The notes: a model not told the origin generated them from the sequence alone. DNA of 64,000 nt from JACVRW01 sp963734365 (GCA_963734365.1 CAVTGV010000003.1:248001-312000), one strand, 5' to 3'; positions 1-8,114 are shown, numbered from the stretch's first letter. Program-made: numbers and translations.

Positions 1-1
1 C

Positions 2-1399
2 GAGAACTACCTCGAGCGGATGGAGGGCCACACCAAGGGCAAGGTGGTGATCGCCACCGTGTTCGGCGACGTGCACGACATCGGCAAGTCGCTCGTGAAC
101 ACCATCCTCACCAACAACGGCTACACCGTGATCGACCTCGGCAAGCAGGTGCCCGTGGAAACGATCATCAACGCCGCGGTGGAGCACGAAGCCGACGCGA
201 TAGGCCTATCGGCGCTGCTCGTCTCGACCTCCAAGCAGATGCCGATCTGCGTGCAGGAGCTGCACGAGCGCGGCCACGAGTTCCCGGTGCTGATCGGCGG
301 TGCGGCCATCAACCGCGACTTCGGCCGGCGCATCCTGTACCCGAAGGGCAAGGAGTCCGACGAGGTCTACGAGCCCGGCGTCTTCTACTGCAAGGACGCC
401 TTCGCCGGCCTGGCTACGGTCGACCAGCTGGTGGACGGCGACGCGCGCGAAGGCCTGGTGGAGCGCATGCGCTCCGAGGCCAGGACGCTGCGCGAGAAGC
501 CGGTGGTGGTGGACGACTCGCCGCCGGTCACCGACAGCTCTGTGCGCTCGGCGGCGCGCACCGACACACCGATCCCGGAGCCGCCCTTCTGGGGCGCGCG
601 CGAGCTCGAGGTGGACCTCGAGGACGTGTTCCCCTACCTCGACCGCCACGTGCTGTTCAAGCTCCACTGGGGCGGTCGCGGCGTGAAGGGCGAGGAGTGG
701 GAGCGGCTCGTAAGCGAGGACTTCCAGCCGCGGCTCGAGCGCATGTGGGCCGAGCAGGACTATCTGCGCCCGCGGGCCAAGCTCGGCTACTTCCCCTGCA
801 ACGCGGACGGCAACGAGCTGGTGGTGTTCGACCCCAGCGATCCCTCGCAGGAGCTGGAGCGGCTCAGCTTCCCGCGTCAGCCCAAGCACGATCGCATCTG
901 CCTCTCGGACTTCTTCCGCCCGATCGAGTCCGGCGAGCGCGACGTGGTCGCCCTGCAGGGCGTGACCGTCGGCCCCGAGGTCACCGACCTGATGGCCGAG
1001 CTCGAGCAAAAGGGCGAGTTCGCCGAGCAGCTGTTCACCCACGGCCTGGGCGTCCAGTCCGCCGAGGGCCTGGCCGAGTGGCTGCACTCGGAGGCGCGCC
1101 GGGGCCTGGGAATCGACCTCGACCAGGGCCGCCGCTACTCGTGGGGCTACCCCGCCTGCCCGGACCAGTCCGAGCACGAGAAGGTGTGGCGCCTGCTCGG
1201 GCTCGAGGACCTCGGCATGTACCTCTCGGACGGCTTCGCGGTGATGCCCGAGCAGTCGACGGTCGCGATCATCGCCCACCATCCACAGGCCGTGTACTTC
1301 GGCATGAAGTCGGGCTTCATCCCGAAGGAGAAGGCGCCGGACGAGCTGATCGCGGGCACCGAGCGCGGCGGCAACCTGTCCGGTGGCGTTCCCGCCTGA
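2..1399 (+). CDS. metH: Cobalamin-dependent methionine synthase, C-terminal part (5' partial)
   Basis: C-terminal portion of B12-dependent methionine synthase; the frame is open from base 2, so the homocysteine- and folate-binding modules lie outside the window. The enzyme methylates homocysteine via methyl-cobalamin in the cytosol. Counting from the in-frame Met at base 20, residues about 5-140 are the B12-binding domain with D17-x-H19-x-x-G22 (His is the lower cobalt ligand in this family), then SALLVST and a GGAA turn. Residues about 190-445 are the reactivation domain, with the S-adenosylmethionine-binding signature RRYSWGYPACP near residue 370. Length and order match MetH. A cobalamin-binding corrinoid protein alone would lack the reactivation domain. 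Confidence 0.95.
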   Translation, partial: ENYLERMEGHTKGKVVIATVFGDVHDIGKSLVNTILTNNGYTVIDLGKQVPVETIINAAVEHEADAIGLSALLVSTSKQMPICVQELHERGHEFPVLIGGAAINRDFGRRILYPKGKESDEVYEPGVFYCKDAFAGLATVDQLVDGDAREGLVERMRSEARTLREKPVVVDDSPPVTDSSVRSAARTDTPIPEPPFWGARELEVDLEDVFPYLDRHVLFKLHWGGRGVKGEEWERLVSEDFQPRLERMWAEQDYLRPRAKLGYFPCNADGNELVVFDPSDPSQELERLSFPRQPKHDRICLSDFFRPIESGERDVVALQGVTVGPEVTDLMAELEQKGEFAEQLFTHGLGVQSAEGLAEWLHSEARRGLGIDLDQGRRYSWGYPACPDQSEHEKVWRLLGLEDLGMYLSDGFAVMPEQSTVAIIAHHPQAVYFGMKSGFIPKEKAPDELIAGTERGGNLSGGVPA

Positions 1400-1463
1400 G
1401 GATTGAGATTCGCTTCATCCGGAGAGGTTGTCCCGTGGGGGCGCCTCGACGAGGAGGAGCGTC

Positions 1464-1844
1464 ATGCATCGAAGGATCGTCCCCGCGTTCGTCACGCTGC
1501 TGGCGGCCCTGGCCGTCGTCGCGCCGAGTGCCGCCGCCCAGAGTCCAGCGGACCTCGCCCCGACACCGGCAGAGGCCCAGCAGGCCACCACCGCCTGCGG
1601 GCCCGGCGGAGTGGGAGACCAGCTCGTGCCGGACTCCGGGCCCTGGTTCAACTTCACGGCGGCGTGCGCCAACCACGACGCGTGCTACGGAGCCCAGCTC
1701 GGCCAGGCCAACTGCGACTCCCGCTTCCGGGACGACATGTACGCCCACTGCGCCACGCGTGTCTGGTATCAGCGGGCGCTGTGCCGCAACACGGCCAACG
1801 TCTACTACGAGGCCGTGAGGCAGTTCGGGTACCTGTTCTACTGA
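1464..1844 (+). CDS. Secreted phospholipase A2-like protein
   Basis: A 126-residue exported protein. Residues 1-25 are a signal peptide ending SAAAQ. The mature part carries the prokaryotic phospholipase A2 pattern: C68-A-N-H71-D72-A-C74-Y, with His-Asp forming the catalytic dyad of this family, followed by CDSRFRDDM. Six cysteines (45, 68, 74, 84, 96, 107) could form three disulfides. The ATG at 1464 is preferred over an upstream in-frame TTG because an AGGAGG box ends six bases before it. Family function would be hydrolysis of sn-2 acyl chains of phospholipids outside the cell; the substrate here is unknown. It stands alone between metH and a decarboxylase. Confidence 0.8.
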   Translation: MHRRIVPAFVTLLAALAVVAPSAAAQSPADLAPTPAEAQQATTACGPGGVGDQLVPDSGPWFNFTAACANHDACYGAQLGQANCDSRFRDDMYAHCATRVWYQRALCRNTANVYYEAVRQFGYLFY

Positions 1845-1855
1845 GGAGTGTCCTC

Positions 1856-1861
1856 TAGGGT
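1856..1861 (+). promoter_or_regulatory. -10 box TAGGGT for the PLP decarboxylase
   Basis: TANNNT box nine bases before the ATG at 1871, with no ribosome-binding site between. This fits a leaderless transcript. Confidence 0.45.
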
Positions 1862-1870
1862 CGCTCGGGT

Positions 1871-3349
1871 ATGGCCGAGCGACCCGAGCCAGTCCCCGAC
1901 CTCGACTGGGACCCGGCCCGCGCGAGTGAGCTGGGAGCCGGCGTGGTGGAGCTCTGGACAGAGCTCCTCACCCGCCTGCCGGAGCTGCCGGTGGGCGGCG
2001 ACTTCACCGCCCAGACCGTCCGTGACGAGCTCGATCTGGACGTGCCCGCCGAGGGGCTCTCGAACGACGAGCTGGTGGCTCGCCTGCGCGCGCTCGTCTT
2101 CGACCAGTCGATCTATCCCGGCCACCCGGGCTTCTTCGCGTACATCTCGGGGGCCGGCACCGTTCCGGGCGCCGCGGCCGACCTGATCGCGTCAGCGCTC
2201 AACCAGAACCTCGGTGGCTTCCGGCTGAGCCCGGGCGCCAACCAGGTGGAGGCCGCGCTGGTGCGCTGGCTGGCGCAGAGCTTCGGCCTGCCCGACAGCG
2301 CCGGCGGCCAGGTGGTGGCCGGCGGGGCGATGGCGAACTTCGTGGGGCTGAAGGTGGCGCGCGACCGCGCGCTCGGGCCCAGCGCGCGCAGCCACGGCGT
2401 GGCCGGCGGGCCGCCGCTCGCCTTCTACGCGTCCAGCGAGTCGCACGTGGTGCAGAGCCGCGCCGCCGACATCCTCGGCTTGGGACTCGATGCCGTCCGC
2501 GCGATCCCGGCGGACGGCGGTCTGCGCATGCGCACCGACGCTCTCGCGGAGGCGGTCGAGCGCGACCTGGCCGAGGGAGTGCGCCCGGCCGCGGTGATCG
2601 GCACCGCGGGCACCACGGCAACCGGGGCGATCGACCCGCTCGACGAGCTCGCCGACGTCGCGGAGCGCCACGACATGCACTTCCACGTGGACGCCTGCTA
2701 CGGCGGACCGGCCGTGCTGGCCGACGAGCTGCGTCCGCTGTTCGCGGGGATCGAGCGCGCCGACTCGATCGCCGCCGATGCCCACAAATGGCTCTACACG
2801 CCTCTGCTCGGGGGCTGCGCGATCGTGCGCGACGAGGCCGTGCTCGGGGCGGCCTTCTCCGCCGACGCCAGCTACATCTGGCTCGACGAGGAGGTTCGCG
2901 CACAGCATGGAGTCGACTACGTGCACCAGGGCCCCGACTTCAGCCGCGGCTTCGCGGCGCTCCGGATCTGGCTCTCGCTCGTGGCCCACGGCAGCGACGC
3001 CTACGGGCGGCGCATCTCGCACGACGCGGCGCTCGCCCGCTACCTGGGCGAGCTCGTGGAGGAGCATCCGGAGTTCGAGCTGATGTGCCCCGTGGGGCTC
3101 TCGATCTGCTGCTTCCGGTACGCGCCGGCGGAGCTGCGCGGCAACGAGGAGGCGCTCGACCGGCTGAACGAGCGGATCATGGTCGCCGCTCAGGAGGACG
3201 GGCGGGTGTTCTGCTCGAACGCGGTTCTGGACGGGCGTTTCTGCCTGCGCGCCTGCATCGTGAACTTCCGCACCGAGGCAGAGCACCTCGAGCTTCTGCT
3301 CGAGGTCGCCGCCGAACACGGCCGGCGGCTGGCCGACCGGGTTGTCTGA
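1871..3349 (+). CDS. PLP-dependent group II decarboxylase family protein
   Basis: 492-residue fold-type I PLP enzyme of the aromatic-amino-acid / glutamate decarboxylase family. Visible motifs: HVDACYGG with the cofactor-ring Asp at D274, and ADAHKWLY with the Schiff-base lysine K306. Between them lies TAGTTATGAIDPLDEL, the phosphate-cup region of this family. The N-terminal third (HPGFFAYISGAG) is the usual substrate-entrance segment. Members decarboxylate L-DOPA, tryptophan, tyrosine, glutamate or diaminobutyrate; some are aldehyde synthases. The sequence does not settle the substrate. It is transcribed alone, with a leaderless-type promoter. Confidence 0.85.
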   Translation: MAERPEPVPDLDWDPARASELGAGVVELWTELLTRLPELPVGGDFTAQTVRDELDLDVPAEGLSNDELVARLRALVFDQSIYPGHPGFFAYISGAGTVPGAAADLIASALNQNLGGFRLSPGANQVEAALVRWLAQSFGLPDSAGGQVVAGGAMANFVGLKVARDRALGPSARSHGVAGGPPLAFYASSESHVVQSRAADILGLGLDAVRAIPADGGLRMRTDALAEAVERDLAEGVRPAAVIGTAGTTATGAIDPLDELADVAERHDMHFHVDACYGGPAVLADELRPLFAGIERADSIAADAHKWLYTPLLGGCAIVRDEAVLGAAFSADASYIWLDEEVRAQHGVDYVHQGPDFSRGFAALRIWLSLVAHGSDAYGRRISHDAALARYLGELVEEHPEFELMCPVGLSICCFRYAPAELRGNEEALDRLNERIMVAAQEDGRVFCSNAVLDGRFCLRACIVNFRTEAEHLELLLEVAAEHGRRLADRVV

Positions 3350-3364
3350 CCGGTCCAACCGGCC

Positions 3365-3418
3365 TCGACATAACGGCGAACAGCGCAGGTCGAATCTTCG
3401 ACAGGGGGATAAAGACTG
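3365..3418 (+). promoter_or_regulatory. 54-base conserved motif in the amt leader
   Basis: This stretch 58 bases before the amt start aligns without gaps to 7002-7055 on the minus strand (34 of 54 bases identical). Shared blocks are TCGACAT at the start, TTCGACA in the middle and GACTG at the end. It also contains the inverted repeat GTCGAA-TC-TTCGAC at 3389-3402. It is probably a promoter or regulator site; function is unproven. Confidence 0.4.
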
Positions 3419-3475
3419 TCACCCGGGGCGCTCGTACCTTGGCGATGGAAACCCGTCGAAGGAGGTTGCACGCCA

Positions 3476-4948
3476 ATGAGACGTATTGCCCTTGCGACTG
3501 CAGTGCCCATCGGGGCCCTGTTGCTCGCGCCCGCCGCCGCGCTTGCTCAGGACGGCCCGACACTTGAAGACACGGTCTCCAGCCTCAACACGGTCTGGGT
3601 GATCGTGGCTGCAGTCCTCGTGATGTTCATGCAGGCCGGCTTCGCCTTCCTCGAGATCGGATTCTCGCGCGGGAAGAACGCGGGTCTCGGGGTTGTGAAG
3701 ATCCTCACCAACTACTCGATCGCCGCTCTTGCTTATTGGGCCGTCGGGTTCGCGCTCGCGTTCGGCGGCGCCGGTGAGATCGCCGGCACCAACGGCTTCT
3801 TCCTCGACGTGAGCTCGGTTCCGGCCGATGCAGCGGCCCAGTTCCCGCTGCTCGACGTTGCGGGCATCAGCCCCGCCGCGCTGCTCTTCTTCCAGTTCGT
3901 CTTCTGCGCGGTCTCCCTGGCGATCGTCTGGGGCACCACGCTCGAGCGCATCAAGTTCAGCGCCTACGTGATCTACGCCGTGGTGTTCTCGGCGCTGATC
4001 TACCCGGTGCTGAGCCACTGGATCTTCGGCGGCGGCTGGCTGCAGGTCAACGTCGGAATGCAGGACTTCGCGGGCTCGACCGTGGTGCACCTGATCGGCG
4101 CCACCGGCGGCCTGGCGGCGCTGCTCTTGCTCGGACCGCGCAGGGGCAAGTACGGAGCCGACGGCAAGCCGCGGGCGATTCCCGGGCACTCGATGCCGCT
4201 CGTCGGCCTCGGCGTGCTCATCCTGTGGCTCGGCTGGTTCGGGTTCAACCCCGGCTCCACGCTGGGTGCGCTGGGCAACCGCTTCGCCGAGGTGGCGCTG
4301 GTCACCAACCTCGCCGCCGGCGCGGGCGTGATCGCAGCGCTGTCCGTCATGTACATGCGTACCAAGACCTACGACGTCGGCATGGCCGGCAACGGCGCCA
4401 TCGCCGGCTTGGTGGCCATCACGGCCCCATCGGGCTACGTGGAGTTCTGGGCCGCTCCGATCATCGGCGCAGTGGCCGGTGTGATCGTGGTCTACGGAGT
4501 GATCCTGATCGAGAAGGTGCTGGACGACCCGGTCGGCGCACTGTCGGCGCACGGACTCGCGGGAGTCTGGGGCACGCTCGCCTGCGGCCTCTTCACCGCA
4601 CCGCGGCTGGCGGAGCTCAACGGCGTGGGTGAGGGCGGGCTCTGGTACACCGGCAGCTTCGCGCAGCTCGGCGACCAGGCGCTCGGCGTGGCTGTGGCCT
4701 TTGTCTGTGTGTTCACGGTCTCTTACGCCGTCTTCTTCCTCATCAAGAAGACGATCGGCCTGCGGGTCACGGCTGAGGAAGAGGACGCCGGCCTCGATAT
4801 CTCCGAGACGGGCATGTATGGCTACCCGGAGCAGTTCATCCCGCCGTCCGAGCTCATCGATCCCGGCCTGCCGGCCGGGGCGGGGAACAGAGCGGCACCG
4901 GCCCCGACGACGGCGCCTGCGGGCGTCACCAAGGAGGTCACGGCATGA
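3476..4948 (+). CDS. amt: Ammonium transporter
   Basis: 490-residue Amt/Rh-family channel for ammonium. Residues 1-25 form a cleavable-looking signal peptide, followed by 11 membrane segments. The pore histidine pair of the family is present as H205 (VVHLIGATGG) and H359 (LSAHGLAGVWGTL). The start ATG has a strong AGGAGG box. The cytoplasmic tail after about residue 430 carries acidic and Pro/Ala-rich sequence and could contact PII. The stop overlaps the PII gene start (ATGA), so the two are translationally coupled. The leader contains the 54-base motif described separately. Confidence 0.95.
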   Translation: MRRIALATAVPIGALLLAPAAALAQDGPTLEDTVSSLNTVWVIVAAVLVMFMQAGFAFLEIGFSRGKNAGLGVVKILTNYSIAALAYWAVGFALAFGGAGEIAGTNGFFLDVSSVPADAAAQFPLLDVAGISPAALLFFQFVFCAVSLAIVWGTTLERIKFSAYVIYAVVFSALIYPVLSHWIFGGGWLQVNVGMQDFAGSTVVHLIGATGGLAALLLLGPRRGKYGADGKPRAIPGHSMPLVGLGVLILWLGWFGFNPGSTLGALGNRFAEVALVTNLAAGAGVIAALSVMYMRTKTYDVGMAGNGAIAGLVAITAPSGYVEFWAAPIIGAVAGVIVVYGVILIEKVLDDPVGALSAHGLAGVWGTLACGLFTAPRLAELNGVGEGGLWYTGSFAQLGDQALGVAVAFVCVFTVSYAVFFLIKKTIGLRVTAEEEDAGLDISETGMYGYPEQFIPPSELIDPGLPAGAGNRAAPAPTTAPAGVTKEVTA

Positions 4949-5328
4949 AGATGGTCGTCGCCTATATACGGCACGAGGCCTTCGAGCCGATCCGGGCGGA
5001 TCTGATGGAGGCCGGCTTCCCCAGCCTCTCGATCTCGGAGGTGAAGGGGTCCGGCAGGCAGAAGGCGATCACCGAGCACTACCGGGGCTCGGAGCTGGCG
5101 GTGCACCTGCGCCCGAAGCTCAAGCTCGAGTGCGTGGTGGAGTCGAAGGACGTCGGCGTCATCAAGGAGGTGATCCTGCGTCACGCACGGACCGGCTCGG
5201 TGGGTGACGGCAAGCTGTTCGTGATTCCGGTCGAGGATGCGGTCCGGATCCGGACCGGAGAAGAGGGCGAGCTCGTCCTGCAGGCCCACGACAGCGAGGA
5301 TGCCAGCGTCAACGGCGCCGGCAGCTGA
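4945..5328 (+). CDS. glnK: PII nitrogen-regulatory protein lacking Tyr51
   Basis: 127-residue PII signal protein that would trimerise and gate the adjacent Amt channel in response to ATP/ADP and 2-oxoglutarate. The PII signatures are clear: GSGRQK (36-41 region, ATP contacts), EHYRGSE (T-loop base) and TGSVGDGKLFV followed by RIRTGEE. Numbering matches E. coli GlnB: Tyr46 and Arg47 are kept, but position 51, the tyrosine that is uridylylated or adenylylated in most PII proteins, is Leu. Covalent control by a GlnD-type enzyme at that site is therefore not possible. The C-terminus is extended by about 13 acidic residues. The symbol follows its linkage to amt. Confidence 0.93.
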   Translation: MKMVVAYIRHEAFEPIRADLMEAGFPSLSISEVKGSGRQKAITEHYRGSELAVHLRPKLKLECVVESKDVGVIKEVILRHARTGSVGDGKLFVIPVEDAVRIRTGEEGELVLQAHDSEDASVNGAGS

Positions 5329-6472
5329 GCTGGAGGGGCTAGCACTGGCTACGGAAGGCCTCAGAGCCGTGCCCGACGTCACGCCGCGCGGCGCCCACCT
5401 GGAGATGGTGGGCGCCGTGCTGGCCGGCGACGGCCTGGAACGCGTGGCCGAGATCGCGGCCGAGCACACCGGTGCGCCGGTGGCCGTGATCGTGCCGCGC
5501 CTCGGGGTGCCCCTCGAGGGCTGGGGCCCCTATGAGCGCTACGTGGCCGCCCGCCTGGCCGGCGGGCGGCCGCAGCGCCCTTCCGAGGTCACCAGCGAGG
5601 TGCCGATCGCCTCTGGTGGCCGCGAGCTGGGCGCGGTGCTCCAGCTCGGGCCCGGGCGCCGCGACGCGGGCGACTACCTGCACATGGCGGCCATCGCGGC
5701 GCTCACGGAGGTGGCGGTGGCCGAGGCCCGTGACGAGACCGAGCAGTCACTGCGCGGGTCGTTTCTCGAGGAGGTGCTCTCGCGGCCCGAGCTGGACGCC
5801 ACCGAGGTGTCGCGCCGGGCGTCGAGGCTCGGCTGTGACCTGTCCGCGGGATATGTGGCGTTGTGCGTGGACCCGAACGGCCGCGGACCGGGGCGGGTTA
5901 CCGCCGCCATCCTCGCGGAGGTGCCGGGAGCGCTCGCCCAGCCCGTGGAGGGCAAGGTCTACGCGCTGTTGCCGGGCGAGCCGGACCTGGCCCGCCGCGC
6001 GGCGGCCCGCCTGGGCCGGCACGCGTCCGTGGGCGTCTCGTCACACCGCTCGGGCGGCGCCGAGGTGCGCCGCGCACTCGAGGAAGCCGATCTGGTGCTG
6101 GGCGTGACCCGAGCCGGCGGCGGTCCGCCGGGCGACGAGATCGGCGAGGGCACCTACCGGCTCCTGTTTCGCGTGCTGGCCAGCCACCCCCAGGAAGTAC
6201 GCAGCTTCTACGAGGACACGGTGGCGGCCCTCGTCCGCTACGACGAGCAGTACTCCACCGACCTGCTGGGCACCCTGTCCGCCTACCTCGGCAACAACTG
6301 CAACATGGCGTCGACCGCGCAGGAGATCCACGCGCATCGCCACACCGTGGGCTACCGCCTCGACCGGGTGAAGGAGCTGACCGGCCTCGACCCGCTCAAG
6401 AGCGAGGACCGCGAGCGGCTGGGGCTGGGCCTGAAGGCGTACCGCATCATTGCGCCGAGCCTGCCGCGGTAG
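5300..6472 (+). CDS. PucR/CdaR-type transcriptional regulator
   Basis: 390-residue regulator. The middle (about 170-290) resembles the GGDEF-like regulatory fold seen in CdaR/PucR proteins. The last 60 residues (TAQEIHAHRHTVGYRLDRVKEL, then LDPLKSEDR) are the PucR C-terminal helix-turn-helix. The ATG at 5300 overlaps the end of the PII gene by 29 bases; a GTG at 5369 preceded by GGAAGG is an alternative that would remove the overlap. Position after amt-glnK suggests a role in nitrogen-source control, since family members regulate purine, allantoin or amino-acid use; this is inference from context. Confidence 0.82.
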   Translation: MPASTAPAAELEGLALATEGLRAVPDVTPRGAHLEMVGAVLAGDGLERVAEIAAEHTGAPVAVIVPRLGVPLEGWGPYERYVAARLAGGRPQRPSEVTSEVPIASGGRELGAVLQLGPGRRDAGDYLHMAAIAALTEVAVAEARDETEQSLRGSFLEEVLSRPELDATEVSRRASRLGCDLSAGYVALCVDPNGRGPGRVTAAILAEVPGALAQPVEGKVYALLPGEPDLARRAAARLGRHASVGVSSHRSGGAEVRRALEEADLVLGVTRAGGGPPGDEIGEGTYRLLFRVLASHPQEVRSFYEDTVAALVRYDEQYSTDLLGTLSAYLGNNCNMASTAQEIHAHRHTVGYRLDRVKELTGLDPLKSEDRERLGLGLKAYRIIAPSLPR

Positions 6473-6535
6473 GCGCCGGCGGGCGACCCGCGCTTCGCGC
6501 GGACGCCCGCTCCGGTCGGACTGCCCGCGGTTGCC

Positions 6536-6600
6536 TGCGCTCCGCTCGGACCGGCTTCGGGTCCTGGCGTGGTCCGGTTGGCTGGGGAAGGGGGTAGCCC
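6536..6600 (+). repeat. Dispersed 3'-UTR element, copy 1
   Basis: Starts 64 bases after the PucR-type gene stop, in sense orientation. Core blocks are TGCGCTCCGCTCG (6536-6548), a GGGTC spacer block, and CGTGGTCCGGTTGGCTGGGG onward (6568-6595). The last block is identical in 27 of 28 bases to the minus strand of 34523-34550. Two further copies follow pyk and the CGNR gene. Confidence 0.7.
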
Positions 6601-6677
6601 GCCGCGGCTTGTCCCGCGGGGCTTGTCCCGCCGGTGGCCGGGTCGTCCGGGCCGCCGCCCCCGTTCCGTCCCGCCAG

Positions 6678-6711
6678 ATTCGTTTGTCAGCTGATCAGTC
6701 GACAAACGAAT
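6678..6711 (+). terminator. Intrinsic terminator-like hairpin
   Basis: Perfect 11-base inverted repeat ATTCGTTTGTC / GACAAACGAAT with a 12-base loop, followed on the plus strand by TTCTCTTTC. The stem is A+T-rich in a 70% G+C region. It would end plus-strand transcripts coming from the amt-glnK-PucR unit. The loop contains TGATCA, so an operator role is the alternative. Confidence 0.55.
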
Positions 6712-6780
6712 TTCTCTTTCGGGTGTGCACGTCCGGTGGGCCGGGCGTCACCCCGGCGGGCGGGTGGGCGGCGCCGCGGG

Positions 6781-6972
6781 CTAGGGACGGCCGTTGCTGA
6801 AGGGCCGGTCGAGCGCCGCGATTTCCTCCAGGCGCTCGAGGCGGTCCGCGCCCAGGGCGGAGCGTGAGGCCGGGGCTACGCGGGCCAGCGAGTAGCGCCT
6901 GATTTGTCCGGGTTTGCGGGGCTTTCGCTCGCCTTCCGCGTCTGGGACCAGCGCGTACCTGCGGGTAGTCAT
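6781..6972 (-). CDS. Putative 63-residue basic protein
   Basis: Open frame from ATG 6972 to TAG 6781 encoding MTTRRYALVPDAEGERKP and onward. It is Arg-rich, has no membrane segment, and no known domain is recognised. Third codon positions are strongly G/C, as in neighbouring genes, which favours real coding. No ribosome-binding site is visible; the 54-base motif shared with the amt leader lies 30 bases upstream (7002-7055). It could instead be non-coding sequence downstream of dgcN. Confidence 0.4.
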   Translation of the reverse strand: MTTRRYALVPDAEGERKPRKPGQIRRYSLARVAPASRSALGADRLERLEEIAALDRPFSNGRP

Positions 6973-7001
6973 GCGGCCAATCGTGACGCTTGGTACGTGC
7001 G

Positions 7002-7055
7002 CAGTCCACGTACCGTTGTCGAAAGATCGGCCGCCGGACTTGGCCAGGATGTCGA
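7002..7055 (-). promoter_or_regulatory. 54-base conserved motif, second copy
   Basis: Minus-strand counterpart of 3365-3418: TCGACAT, TTCGACA and GACTG blocks at identical spacing. It sits between the dgcN stop and the start of the 63-residue frame, at a position suitable for a promoter of the latter. Confidence 0.4.
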
Positions 7056-7073
7056 ATCGGGGGCCGGTAGCCG

Positions 7074-8114
7074 CTACGTCGCGTCCAGCACGGCGTCGAG
7101 CACGGGTTCGGGGCCGAACCGCACCACGTCGCCGCTTGGGAGCCCGGTGTCGGTCTCGGCCGCCTGCACTGCGGCCCGGGCCGCGTCTTCGTCGAGGTCG
7201 CTCGTGTTCAGCGCTATCGCCACGACGCGGGCAGGACGGACGTGCGAGGTGGCGAGCTCGTAGGCCACGATCAGCTCGGACAGCGGCGGGATCGGCAGGT
7301 CGGGGTAGTTGCGGATCGCGCGGGCGCCGGCCTTGTGCACCAGGATCAGGTGGTCGGGCGCGGACCCGTGCAGCAGGCCCAGCGTGACCGCCGAGTAGGC
7401 GGGGTGAAAGAGCGCGCCCTGGCCCTCGACGAAGAGCAGGTCGCCGCGCTCGGCGCCCTCGTGCACGAGCCGCTCGCCCGCGCCGGACACGTAGTCCGAG
7501 ATCACGTGATCCACCGCGATTCCCCAGCCCGCGATGGCGATTCCGGTTTGTCCGGTGGGCACGTACACCGAGCGCTCGCCGCGCTCGCGTGCGGCGCGGT
7601 CCAGCTCGAGCGTGACGACCTTCTTGCCGATCACCGTGTCGGAGCCCACGCTGTGGACCACCCGCACGGAGTCGGGGCGGGCGTAGGGGCCCTCGGGCAC
7701 TGTGAGGTCGGCGGGCGCGGCGCGCAGGTCGCGAAGCCGGACGCCCGCCCGTTCCGCCGCCTCGCGAAGCTCGGGGTCGTCCGCGAGCTGCGTGTGCAGC
7801 CCGGCCTCGAGGTCGAGACCCGCGTCGATGGCGTCGAGCAGAGGTGCGCGCCACGCAGGGTCGAGCTTGCCGCCGGTGGGCGCCACGCCGATCAGGAGCG
7901 CGGTGGCGCCGGCGGCGATCGCCTCGCCCACGCTGGCCACCACGGGCACCGGATGCAGGCAGAACGGCTCCACCTCGACCGCGGTCTTTCCGGCCTGTGT
8001 CGAGTCGACCACCGCCACCACGTCGCGGTTGCCGTAGCGGATCACGCCGTGGGCGGTCTTGCCCGAGTGCTGCTCGAACAATCCCTCGGCGAAGATCGCG
8101 AGCCGCTCGCTCAT
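7074..8114 (-). CDS. dgcN: DUF1611 protein, DgcN-like (D-glutamate N-acetyltransferase family)
   Basis: 346-residue DUF1611 protein. The family has an N-terminal Rossmann-like part and a C-terminal P-loop domain; here the P-loop-like GSDTVIGKK lies near residue 170 and is followed by VEGQGALFHPAYS, a typical DUF1611 stretch. DgcN homologues act with DgcA in D-glutamate breakdown, acetylating the D-amino acid before racemisation. The ATG overlaps the stop of the upstream enolase-superfamily gene (ATGA), which supports a joint pathway. Function is transferred from family and pairing; the specific substrate is not shown by the sequence. Confidence 0.75.
   Translation of the reverse strand: MSERLAIFAEGLFEQHSGKTAHGVIRYGNRDVVAVVDSTQAGKTAVEVEPFCLHPVPVVASVGEAIAAGATALLIGVAPTGGKLDPAWRAPLLDAIDAGLDLEAGLHTQLADDPELREAAERAGVRLRDLRAAPADLTVPEGPYARPDSVRVVHSVGSDTVIGKKVVTLELDRAARERGERSVYVPTGQTGIAIAGWGIAVDHVISDYVSGAGERLVHEGAERGDLLFVEGQGALFHPAYSAVTLGLLHGSAPDHLILVHKAGARAIRNYPDLPIPPLSELIVAYELATSHVRPARVVAIALNTSDLDEDAARAAVQAAETDTGLPSGDVVRFGPEPVLDAVLDAT

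Larger units (their letters stand above)
6473..6780. other. Intergenic region with 3' element, hairpin and no clear gene
   Basis: No convincing protein gene. It holds a copy of the dispersed 3' element (6536-6600), a run of short G+C-rich inverted repeats at 6600-6660, and a strong hairpin at 6678-6711. The bases after 6711 to 6780 show nothing recognisable. Confidence 0.6.

Noticed and set aside
3415..3475. A GlnR-type nitrogen box before amt
   Set aside because: GTCAC and GAAAC fragments are present but spacing does not match the consensus.
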